DNA of 64,000 bases, taken from assembly GCA_947184155.2 (NCBI GenBank), contig CAMXCT020003768.1, positions 454,032 through 518,031 on the forward strand, given 5' to 3'. Under the pieces are notes generated by a model, which saw only the letters and a program-made list of their open reading frames with translations, had not been told where the DNA came from and did not search any database. Positions within the stretch are counted from its first letter, which is position 1. The number at the start of each line of letters is the position of its first letter. The DNA comes from Cladocopium goreaui. Lineage: Eukaryota; Sar; Dinophyceae; Suessiales; Symbiodiniaceae. Shown in pieces: positions 45,404-57,700 of the stretch. Made by a program: the position numbers and the translations under genes.

Positions 45404-48400
45404 GGTAAAATGCAATTTTCCAGTTTTGCCGTTTAAAAAAAATATATAAACATCTTTTCCAATCAGTGACAGTTACAGGCATTCCAGCTAGTGGCCCATC
45501 TAGGAGATAAAACAAAGGTATTTATCAATGATGGGGATCCTTTACTAAAGCCACATTCTAACTGTCTGTTCAACACCATTAGTGGCTGGATGTGTCCTCT
45601 TTTCCCAGAAGCCTATCTACCTCAGGTATGTGTCCAAAATCGCAATTTTGTACGGGAAACTCACTTTTGTCAAGGTTATCGAATGGGGAAAGCGAGTAAA
45701 AGTACCCAGACCTGCAAAATGCACAAAAAAAAGAGATATTCTCAAACAGGTACGTTCATATACCCAGAACCTCCAAATACCCTGAAAAGTTGCTAAAACT
45801 ATGAAAATTATGTGGTAAACTACCTTTTTTATGGTGACTTGGAGGGTCTAGGATATATATATATATATGTGTGTGTGTTTCTGCCTGGAAAAAACATATG
45901 TCCTTGGAGGCATTCTAACTGTTGATTGCCGAATAGCTTCATCCTAGGTGCGGGGGGGGCATTCTAGGTTCTGAAATGCTGGTAAAATGCAATTTTCCAG
46001 TTTTGCCGTTTAAAAAAATATATATAAACATCTTTTCCAATCAGTGACAGTTACAGGCATTCCAGCTAGTGGCCTATCTAGGAGATAAAACAAAGGTATT
46101 TATCAATGATGGGGATCCTTTACTAAAGCCACATTCTAACTGTCTGTTCAACACCATTAGTGGCTGGGTGTGTCCTCTTTTCCCAGAAGCCTATCTACCT
46201 CAGGTATGTGTCCAAAATCGCAATTTTGTACGGGAAACTCACTTTTGTCAAGGTTATCGAATGGGGAAAGCGAGTAAAAGTACCCAGACCTGCAAAATGC
46301 ACAAAAAAAAAGAGATATTCTCAAACAGGTACATTCATATACCCAGAACCTCCAAATACCCTGAAAAGTTGCTAAAACTATGAAAATTATGTGGTAAACT
46401 ACCTTTTTTATGGTGACTTGGAGGGTCTAGGATATATATGTGTTTCTGCCTGGAAAAAACATATGTCCTTGGAGGCATTCTAACTGTTGATTGCCGAATA
46501 GCTTCATCCTAGGTGGGGGGGGTGGCATTCTAGGTTCTGAAATGCTGGTAAAATGCAATTTTCCAGTTTTGCCGTTTAAAAAAAAATATATAAACATCTT
46601 TTCCAATCAGTGACAGTTACAGGCATTCCAGCTAGTGGCCCATCTAGGAGATAAAACAAAGGTATTTATCAATGATGGGGATCCTTTACTAAAGCCACAT
46701 TCTAACTGTCTGTTCAACACCATTAGTGGCTGGGTGTGTCCTCTTTTCCCAGAAGCCTATCTACCTCAGGTATGTGTCCAAAATCGCAATTTTGTACGGG
46801 AAACTCACTTTTGTCAAGGTTATCGAATGGGGAAAGCGAGTAAAAGTACCCAGACCTGCAAAATGCAAAAAAAAAAAAGATATTCTCAAACAGGTACATT
46901 CATATACCCAGAACCTCCAAATACCCTGAAAAGTTGCTAAAACTATGAAAATTATGTGGTAAACTACCTTTTTTATGGTGACTTGGAGGGTTTAGGATAT
47001 ATATGTGTTTCTGCCTGGAAAAAACATATGTCCTTGGAGGCATTCTAACTGTTGATTGCCGAATAGCTTCATCCTATGTGGGGGGGGGGCATTCTAGGTT
47101 CTGAAATGCTGGTAAAATGCAATTTTCCAGTTTTGCCGTTTAAAAAAAAAAATATAAACATCTTTTCCAATCAGTGACAGTTACAGGCATTCCAGCTAGT
47201 GGCCCATCTAGGAGATAAAACAAAGGTATTTATCAATGATGGGGATCCTCTACTAAAGCCACATTCTAACTGTCTGTTCAACACCATTAGTGGCTGGGTG
47301 TGTCCTCTTTTCCCAGAAGCCTATCTACCTCAGGTATGTGTCCAAAATCGCAATTTTGTACGGGAAACTCACTTTTGTCAAGGTTATCGAATGGGGAAAG
47401 CGAGTAAAAGTACCCAGACCTGCAAAATGCACAAAAAATAATGTGATATTCTCAAACAGGTACATTCATATACCCAGAATCAGAACCTCCAAATACCATG
47501 AAAAAATTCTACAACTATGAAAATTATGTGGTAAACTACCTTTTTTATGGTGACTTGGAGGGTCTAGGATATATCATATGGGGGAGGCATTCAAAGTTCT
47601 GAAATGCTGGTAAAATGCAATTTTCCAGTTTGCCGTTTAAAGAAAACATATAAACATCTTTTCCAATCAGTGACAGTTACAGGCATTCCAGCTAGCGGCC
47701 CATCAGGGAGATAAAACAAAGGTATTTATCAATGATGGGGATCCTTTACTAAAGCCGCATTCTAACTGTCTGTTCAACACCATTATTGGCTGGGTGTGTC
47801 CTCTTTTCCCAGAAGCCTATCTACCTCAGGTATGTGTCCAAAATCGCAATTTTTGTACCCGAAACTCACTTTTGTCAAGGTTATCGAAAGGGGAAAGCGA
47901 GTAAAAGTACCCAGACCTGCAAAGTGCACAAAAAATAACGTGATATTCTCAAACAGGTACATTCATATACCCAGAACCTCCAAATACCCTGAAAAATTGC
48001 TAAAACTATGAAAATTATGTGGTAAACTACCTTTTTTATGGTGACTTGGAGGGTCTAGGATATATATGTGTTTCTGCCTGGAAAAAACATATGTCCTTGG
48101 AGGCATTCTAACTGTTGATTGCCGAATAGCTTCATCCTAGGTGGGGGGGGGGGCATTCTAGGTTCTGAAATGCTGGTAAAATGCAATTTTCCAGTTTTGC
48201 CGTTTAAAAAAAATATATAAACATCTTTTCCAATCAGTGACAGTTACAGGCATTCCAGCTAGTGGCCCATCTAGGAAATAAAACAAAGGTATTTATCAAT
48301 GATGGGGATCCTTTACTAAAGCCACATTCTAACTGTCTGTTCAACACCATTAGTGGCTGGGTGTGTCCTCTTTTCCCAGAAGCCTATCTACCTCAGGTAT

Positions 48401-48760
48401 GTGTCCAAAATCGCAATTTTGTACGGGAAACTCACTTTTGTCAAGGTTATCGAATGGGGAAAGCGAGTAAAAGTACCCAGACCTGCAAAATGCACAAAAA
48501 AAAAAGAGATATTCTCAAACAGGTACATTCATATACCCAGAACCTCCAAATACCCTGAAAAGTTGCTAAAACTATGAAAATTATGTGGTAAACTACCTTT
48601 TTTATGGTGACTTGGAGGGTCTAGGATATATATGTATTTCTGCCTGGAAAAAACATATGTCCTTGGAGGCATTCTAACTGTTGATTGCCGAATAGCTTCA
48701 TCCTAGGTGGGGGGACGCATTCTAAGTTCCGAAATGCTGGTAAAATGCAATTTTTCAGTT
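45404..48760 (+). repeat. ~565-bp tandem array, six units plus a partial
   Basis: Units begin with GGTAAAATGCAATTTTCCAG at 45404, 45981, 46547, 47111, 47609 and 48175, with a truncated seventh at 48739. Spacings are 577, 566, 564, 498, 566 and 564 bp. The 498-bp unit lost ~66 bp near its end. Units are nearly identical. Four GCATTC-type boxes recur in each (GCATTCCAGC, ACATTCTAACTGTCTG, GCATTCTAACTGTTG, GCATTCTAGGTTC). Two overlapping plus-strand frames of ~100 and ~70 codons are open in five units and broken in one. No domain recognised, no proof of coding. Confidence 0.93.
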
Positions 48761-48819
48761 TTGCACGTGTGGACTGAAATTTCCAAATGCGCATTCTAAG
48801 TTTCAGTCCGTCGTTATAT

Positions 48820-49200
48820 AATATATTATAAAAAATAAACGATATAAAATGTTATAATATAACATAAAATAAATTGATGTAATATAACATATTTAAAATT
48901 CAAATGTTTTAAAAAAACACAATCTGAATGAACTAAAATGAAATAAATATATAACTTTAAACAATACAATATACTATAGTGAAATAATGCAATAAATATA
49001 TTATCATGTAATAAAGTATAATTTAAAAATATTGCCCTATAATATAATATAAAATGGTAGGTTTGAACAAAAAAGTGTATTCTATTAAAACACAATAAAA
49101 TAGTTTATCATGTTAAAATGTAATCAAATGTACTATAGAAAGAAAAATGTATATATGAAACTGTATTAAATAATATATATATATTACATATTTGTATATA
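48820..49200. other. AT-rich spacer
   Basis: TATAATATAAC-like sequence without coding features. Confidence 0.6.
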
Positions 49201-49566
49201 TATAGTTACATATATACAGATACATGCCTTGAAGGGAGGTACTGTACCACGAGGACAAATTTCGAAGACTATATTCCCTTACTTCGGCCTCACAAGGTCC
49301 TTACACAATAAGGTAGCCTCCTACTAGAGTCTGAACACTGCTAATCTGAGATGCCCTGACAAAAGCTGTGTTGTAGTTCGTCATTGTGAATGTATATGCC
49401 CCAATTCAGAATACAACAAACCATATACAGTATCATAAACAAAATACTCATCTATCGTGAATTATTTCCTGAGGCATGCGCGCTTAGGAAAAAACATGCA
49501 CTGTTCTCTTTTAGTCATCATTTCCCCTACAAATCCCAAAATGGCCATGACACCGGTCTACTCCAC

Positions 49567-49667
49567 CTGACGCCCCAGCATGTCCGCCAACATCTCCAAG
49601 GCAGCCGCCCATGCAGATCCACCGCTCGCGTCGCGAGCGACCAAGCAGCTCATAGCGCTACTGTAAC
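49567..49667 (-). CDS. PPR exon 8 (last recognised)
   Basis: Encodes YSSAMSCLVARDASGGSAWA then AALEMLADMLGRQ. Acceptor GAG|G, donor GTGGAG, so at least one more exon follows. Confidence 0.75.
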
Positions 49668-51348
49668 CTCAAAAAGGCCGGAGGAAAAAGAAAAGGCGGT
49701 CCACCAATGTGTTCTTGTTGCTTGGAAGGCTCGGAAGGCTTGGAATTCAACATGTTTGAAGTCTTACCAATCTTTGGTGTTGTAACGTGACTTTTCTGTT
49801 GCCCTCCGTCTTTGTCAGCAACCCTCCTACCAGGCAACCAAAGACGTCTTGCGCCAGCCGAGCGTGGAGAGATCGCATGGTCAGCAACTGTAGAGCCTTG
49901 GGCCACACCTCTGCCTTGGATAGCACTCAACATCAGTCAACAGTGTTGTTGGTGGTTACAATACAATCCATTTATAACCTCTTCCTCCCTAAATATTAAT
50001 ATGTAATTTTAAACTCGTCTCGTCCCCCAGAAACCATGGTTTAGTATGGGATTTCACGGAATTGACACGTATTTGGGACCATTGACGGTGTTTTAAATTA
50101 GGGAGTGGGATTCTGTGACAAGGAGCCATCTCTCCTAAAGGATCACCTCAATGGGGAGGTCCCAGAAAACCGGAGGCTTTCTGGGGTTTGTTCGGAAGCT
50201 ACCCAAATCCAACGGTTGATCACTTTTCGCGAAAAGAAACTTCAATATTTGATACTATTTTTGTGAGTGCTGCATATTTAATTTTCAAACAACCCCATGC
50301 CAATGACCCATCTGGATTATTTGATTTGAAGAATCTGTGTTTTACATGTTTTTACCCTGATATTGACGTGTATACCTTTTTGTGGTTTTCCTGACTGAAT
50401 GGCCAGAATTGTTACTATTTAATACCCAGTAAAATATGATAAAATATGTGCATATGATTGTACTATGATTGTGTACATATGTATCTAAGCCAATTCAACC
50501 CCCAACCGGCGCTTGCACATGCAGATCAACATGTTTAGACACGGATCCACACCGAAAATGACCCAACACAACACCATAAGGTACACAGCAGCTGATGGCC
50601 GTACAAAAGCTGACCACATCGGGCATCAAACGCAGCGTGGGCAAGGAAGAAAGCGTCGAAATGGCCATTTGCCAACGTGGGCCCTGCCGGTTGAGGTTGT
50701 TCAAGGTGGGTTGTTCAGGATGTAATGGTGGGCCCCGCAAACGATAGCAAAAGTTCACTTGTAACTTGGTTAAGTGTGGATTTCTGGGAGAAATAGCTGT
50801 AGTTCAGTGGTTCAGGTTTATAAATTGACTTATCACTGGCTGGGCCACATTAGACATACATGCCATAGATACCCTGATGTACATATATACACATATATGT
50901 ATGTGTATGTTCGAGTACGTATACAAATGTTTATTGATAATGCAAAACGACATATATTTTATAATCATTAAAATAATAACATGGAATAAGAGTAATAATA
51001 AGAACGACATGTAAGCCATCACTTGAGGCCGGGGGTGGATGACGAAAGCTAGCGGGGTACGAGAAAGAAGGAAGGGAAGACGTATCTTCAGTGTCAGCAG
51101 GGAAATGTCGGTGGCTGCAAATCCAACCAAACCCCACCGTCCTATGGTAGTGTGAGAAACCCAGAGAGAGGATGCCTATCCAAATCTCTTTATTGACCAC
51201 CTTGTTTTTGTTGCTGAGCAGCTGCGGCATGTTTCAGCGGGCACCAATGGGATGAAGATGACAGTGAGGATGCTGACCCTCTACCAGCCGGAAATCTCCC
51301 AGGGGGGATCGAACCTGATGCCGATGATGACGATGATGATGAGGATGG

Positions 51349-51394
<46 letters not shown>

Positions 51395-51742
51395 GATGAT
51401 ATCAAGGTTGATGACGATGACAATGACGCTCATGCTGACAACGACGATGACGGCCGAAAATGACAATGACGTTGACGATGACAATGGCGATGACGATGAC
51501 AAAGGCGAAGACAATGACACTGACAATGACGATGATGATGATAATGATGATGATGGTGATGATGATTACGATGATGAAGAAGAAGATGACGATGATGATG
51601 ATGGTGACATTGATGATGATGGTGATGATGATAATGATGGTGATGATGACGCTCATGATGATGAAGATGATGATGATGATGGTGATGGTTATGATAATGG
51701 TGATGATTATGATGATGATGATGGTGATGATTATGATAATGG

Positions 51743-51773
<31 letters not shown>

Positions 51774-54700
51774 GAAGCGGATGCGGCAGATGATCGGGAT
51801 GATGATGAGGAGGAGGATGATAAGGATAAGGAGATGATGATGATGATGATGATGCTCATGATGATGATGATGATGATCCCGATGACGAGAACGATGCCAA
51901 TGACGATGACGATGACGAAACCGATGACGATGACGATGACGATGATGACGATGATGACGATGATGCTGATGATGATGGTGGTGGGGTTGGGGGGGGCCCT
52001 TTCGCATGAAAAATAACGTGATGTCCTTGAGCAGCCCCCGGGATACTTGCTAAAGGAAGAAGACTCCAGCTAGCTGACGTTAGCTTTCGTGACAAACAAA
52101 AAATGGTTAAAAAAAACAAAAACATATAACAACATGTTAAAACAACAACACAATGATGAAAACAAACAAAATTGATTACTTTTTACAGATGTGGAATCAT
52201 TCTTATATGTGCAACGCCAAACATGCAATGTGTTTATTTACCGTGTATTGGCACGCGTGTGATCTGCATTCACATGTGTAAGTAATCCAAATGCACCTCT
52301 GAATAAGTGGCTGGGTAATATAATTTATATATATATATAAATATATCTATCTATGTTCATGCAATTTCATGAAAGCCAAAAATGGTGCTTGACAACCACG
52401 ATCGGAGTTTCAGAAATAAAACCCGCTAGTAAAACAACGATACTTGTGACATGACATTGACTAGTAACTATTTCCATGGCCAGACAACTACCCGCAACAT
52501 GTCATGTATGGACAGAATTAGGATCCTAGGATCATAATCCTGTGGCAAGTGGAGGGTGTTCATGATGTCAGGGAAATTCATGTGGACATATGGAGGTCTC
52601 CTACAATGGGGGCACCCCACATCCTTCAAGTCATGAATGATCATGACTTAGTATTGAACCCCATGGTGACTTGGGCATCCCCCATTTTAAGAAACCCTCA
52701 TATTATATGACTCTTGGAACCCAACAACTCTGATCATCTGAGGAAAGCAGCGCAGTGTGGCCCTGGCGAGCCTTGTATGCACCCAACGCTGAATTGAGAG
52801 CCACCAAGTCTGGGTGCATCCTCTGCGGCGCAGCCACATGAGATGAAAAACGGTGGCAGATTTGGTGAGCGAAACAGTTCCCCCTCCCAAAAAACAACGC
52901 GGCAATTTTTTTTTGGTGTGCCTGGAGTTCCGTTGTTATTTTCAGGATGGCGACCCAAAGGCTCCGAAAACCCCATTCCAAAACATGCCGACTAATGACT
53001 AATGCCCCAAGTATGACCCCAACATGATAAAATTAAGCAGAGTGCACCAGCTTTCCGAGTCCTTTGGGCGGAGAGCCGTTCCAGCAACATTATGGTGAGA
53101 CGCCAAAAACCTGGTGCACACCGAGTCACATCCATAATTGATGATTCTGCTGGTTCATCCAAAAAAATGCGGTAACAATCCACAGAATGGTGGTAAAACA
53201 AAATGATACGTTTAGACCGTTTAGATATTTTTAGCCCATAAGACAAATTAATTATTTACACAATAGGCGTGTGTATGTACAATATATATATATAAATAGA
53301 TGTCTAATGATGTTTATTTACATTTTTTGTTTCTGTATTTAAATTCAAATGTGCAACCCGTAAAAAAACAACAGGGCATGCCTTAGATTTCTCAAAACCA
53401 GATAGTGCCCGGCATGCGCCGGGGTGAAAATTTTGAAAATAGGAAATGAGTATAGACTGTAGTGACATCGATGGCATAAAGGATTGTTTTTGCGATGCAA
53501 AAGCAATGAAATGTTGAAGATGTGAGGTGCATCAACGAATGAACAAATATGAGCACATGATGGTTGTTAAAATGACACTGACATGAGCGAATTCATGCAC
53601 AGCTCACTGATTGAGACAATGAATCAAAATTCTAACGAATCAATGATTCAGTCTGTGGACCAATGAACCAACAAATCCACCAACCAACAAATCAATGAAT
53701 CAGTGAATCACAGAATCAAGGAACCAATGAGTCAATGATTCGAAGACTCAATGGACCAATGAATCATCAAATAATCAATGAATCCGTGCACCAATGAAGC
53801 AATGAATCATTGAATCGATCAAGCAATGTATCAAGGAACAGTGAGCCAACGAATCAACGAACCAATGAGCCAAGTGTTCAAGGATTCAGTGAGTCAATGA
53901 ATCAATGAGTTAGGGATAGGCAGCGAATCAACGAACAGTGAAGCAATGAATCAATGGTTCAGCGATTTAATGAGTCAAGGAATCAAGGAACTACCTAGCG
54001 AACCAACGAATCACAATTAATCAATGAATCATTGAATCAGTGAATCAACGAATCAATGAATGAGTAAATGATTGAAACAATGAATCATTGAATCAATGAA
54101 CCAAACAACCAGTGAATCAATGAATTTTGCGCAAGCTCTTCCTCGAAAAGTGCTCGGCATGCCTCAATTTTTGAGGAATTTGAAATGCAAACCGAGCTCT
54201 TGCTACAGTCTAGTCTGGTGCACATTTTGCCAACCAGATCTTCCAAAAGTGCTCCAAACGCCAGATTATCAAGTGATTGAAATGCAGTCGCGCACATTTT
54301 GCCAACTTCATCTTTTAAAAGTGCTCCGATCCCCTCCGCTTTTTGCTGTTTTGATGTGCAAACCGAGCTCTCGCCACAGTCTGGTACATATTTTGCCGAC
54401 CTCATCTTCCAAAAGTGCTCACAACGCCTCAGTTTGTGTAACAATTAAAAATGCAAACCCCGCTCTCGCCACAGTCCTGTGCACGTTTTGTCAGGTTTGG
54501 AATGGCGGAAACCCAGGGCTTCGCGCCCGAGAGTGTTTACACCCGTGAGTTCACATGCTTCCCAGCGACTTCAAAATGTGTGGTTGACATGATGATGTGG
54601 TTGACATGATAGTGTGAATGACAAACGTGACATGTCCGCACCTCAAATGTTTTTCGATATCACAGGTGACCTGGATGGGACCGTTGTGCGTTCCCAGCTA

Positions 54701-57700
54701 CGGGTTCTGCAGCGCATATGACATGTCACGATATAACTATGACTGTCGGAGAGAAGCAAGCAACAACATGTACTATTCTCTATATGTCATGTGCATTTTT
54801 ATGGAATTATATATATATATATGCATTGCTTACACACAATTGTTTGCATAATTAAAAGCTTTGCATGTAAACAACAAACAACTGGAAATTTCCTATGCAA
54901 CATATCATGATAATATGTTCAATAGGTGTAGAGTGGTATGCATATACACATATATATATATAATATCATGTATAATATCAGGTTATATATGTTTGATGTC
55001 AGCAGCAGCAGACTGCTCCATTTTCCCACAACCGCAGCGGTAGTGGAAACAGCTTCAGGTTTTCAAAGCATTAGTTAACAGCTTCAGAATTCATTGGCAT
55101 GCAGTGTCACATAGTGTCACTGCGGATCACTCATGTGGACCCACATCAGTGATACCCCGGTGGGCTCTAGCCTCCCAGAGGCAACTTTTTAAATCCCATT
55201 CCCGTCGACAGAGGATACCCCACGGAGGTCCTAGCCAGCAGGAATGTGTACTGCACAGACGACGACAGGAACACCTGTGGTCCGGAACACGAGCTCTCAC
55301 CAGGCAGCCAACCTGCATGAGCATCAGCGCCTGGTAGACAACCAGCCAGCGGTGAAAAGTAGCAGCACTCCGCCAACCAGGCCGGTGATAAGGCTGCGAC
55401 GTGCACCTGCTCAGACAGAGGAGGAAGAAGGTGGCAACAGCCACACCTCTCACCACATTGGCACCAACGGAAAAGCCGACAGCTTTCATGGAAGTCCACC
55501 ATAGCACACGAAACAAAGCGCAGGCCCTCGACTCCTGGCGCCTGACAGGCCCAAACCAGAGAGGGTGGGCTGGGACAAAATTCAGATCCAGGCTTTCCTG
55601 AGTTGGAGACTCCAACTAGGCCAGTCAGGCCATTTTGGCTTGAGATCCAAAATGTCCGGAAGGCAGTTCAGAGTCTGTCGCGTCTGTGACCCAAACATAG
55701 TTTCATCACCGACCCTGCTTACCTTGAATGAACTAGATCTCTCTCTCCATCGCTCTCTCCATCACTATCCCGAAGGTTCAGCTAAGGCTGAGGGCGAGCT
55801 GATCAATATTTATTTATTTAGATATATTATACATAATATTGACATATTATGATATGAGATGTTTTTATTTATATATATATATATTATATTGACATATTAT
55901 GTGAGATTTGTTGAGTTTTTCAGATTTCATTGACAACTTATCTTTGAAGCCCCTAATTGGCAGCGTCTATGTTAATCTTGAGGTTTCCTACAATGGTGGT
56001 ACCATCATCCAAATTGGACCATTTTTTAAATTGAAAGTCATGATGACTAGGGATTCCCCATCTTAAGAAACCAACATTGGAGGGTATATCCACAAGATTC
56101 CATCATGATCGCGCACCTTGCTGCCCAGGCACCACCTTTGGCGCAGGCGCTAATCACGCCGCTGTAGCAGATTACGTCGGGCTGCAACTCCGCAGCTTCC
56201 AAGGCCTGCAAAAGGATGCAGTTACCCTTGGCTAAAGATAGAAAAAATGCAACAAATGTGGAAAACCCATGGTGAAATGGGGAATTAACTCGTTTTACCC
56301 TGATGTCAACTGGAGATATGGAAAAAAACATGTGCTCTTCGGGACATGATCTGAGAAACCGTTGGTTTTCCGGCATGTTGTTTACTGCATAGCACCCATC
56401 AAACATCTGGTTGATTTAAATATCGACATGGTGAATCAACAGCAGAAATATGATGAACTTCACCAAAAACATGTGACTGTCTATGGATTGATTTAATTGG
56501 GGACCATTTGAACGCCCAAGTAGACACGCGGTGTGTCCTGTCCAATTTCAATCAATTCCTGGGACTGGATGGCACACGCTGAACCATTGTCTTTTGTTTT
56601 TATTATTACTGGAGTTATTTGCCATAAAACTGAAAATTTGAATGTTTTGTTTGATGTTGGTTTGCGCTGTGTTGATGATTCACAACTTAGCTGCTTTTGC
56701 CTATCCTCAATTGTTTCCCTTGGGTTCTTGCATAACACTATGCAAGAAAATGGAATGTACAGTTTATTAAATTTCACGAGCTCCTGGGATTTGTGATTTT
56801 TAGGGAATATTGGATATCAAGGTCAAGATGCAGTATTTGGTGCAGTGTACGCGCACAAGGGTGGCACCAAAAAACTTAAGCGTCATGGTTTGCACGGGTT
56901 TGCACTGGATCAGCCTTCCATAGATGGAATTGGTCCAATTAATCGTTCAGAAAAAATGAAACGGTCGGAAACGGTCGGAAACAGTCGGAAACGGTCGGAA
57001 ACAAAACTTGTCCAACCGGCATTTTTTGAAAAATAAGCATTTCCGCGCAACGCCGTTTTTTTTTGGCGTCCAAGGGGAAACGGTTGGAAACAGTCGGAGA
57101 TCGCACCTTCGCTCGGCAAAAAAGACATGTTTTTGCACAATTTTCAAACATGTTTCATGAACATATGCTACAAAACAACTACTTTTTTGCCGAGCGAAGG
57201 TGCGATCTCCGACTGTTTCCAACCGTTTCCCCTTGGACACCTTTGGACCTTCAAAAAAAAAAACGGCGTTGCGCGGAAATGCTTATTTAAAAAAAAAAAT
57301 CGGGTTGGACAAGTTTTGGCCTGATCATGTTTCCGACCGTTTCCGACTGTTTCCGACCGTTTCCGACCGTTTCATTTTTTCTGAACGATTAATTGGGCCA
57401 ATTCCATCTATGGAAGGCTGATCCAGTGCAAACCCGTGCAAACCATGACGCTTAAGTTTTTTGGTGCCACCCTTGTGCGCGTACCCTGCACCAAATATTG
57501 CATCTTGACCTTGATATCCAATATTCCCTAAAAATCACAAAATCCCAGGAGCTCGTGAAATTTAATAGTACAGTTGGTTTACTTGGTGGTGCAGTTGGTG
57601 CGATGTGATACAAACCAACAAACAAGGTGGCACACAGTCAATTAATGTCTCCCTTCTGTAAATGCATGATAAAACTGAACAACACTGACATCCACGCAAT

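Larger units (their letters stand above)
44803..48813. mobile_element. Composite block bounded by the same inverted repeats
   Basis: The right-hand terminus at 48791-48813, in reverse, is GACGGACTGAAACTTAGAAT plus GCGC, a perfect 24-bp match to the left terminus at 44803. Inside lie the 231-bp element and the ~565-bp tandem array. Either a composite transposon of ~4.0 kb or two neighbouring family members. No transposase seen. Confidence 0.6.

Noticed and set aside
51252-52016. 254-codon Asp-rich protein
   Set aside because: Product of the GAT array.
55127-55615. 162-codon minus-strand gene
   Set aside because: The same stretch is open on the plus strand too and no motif or splice context supports it; kept only as an unknown GC-rich segment.
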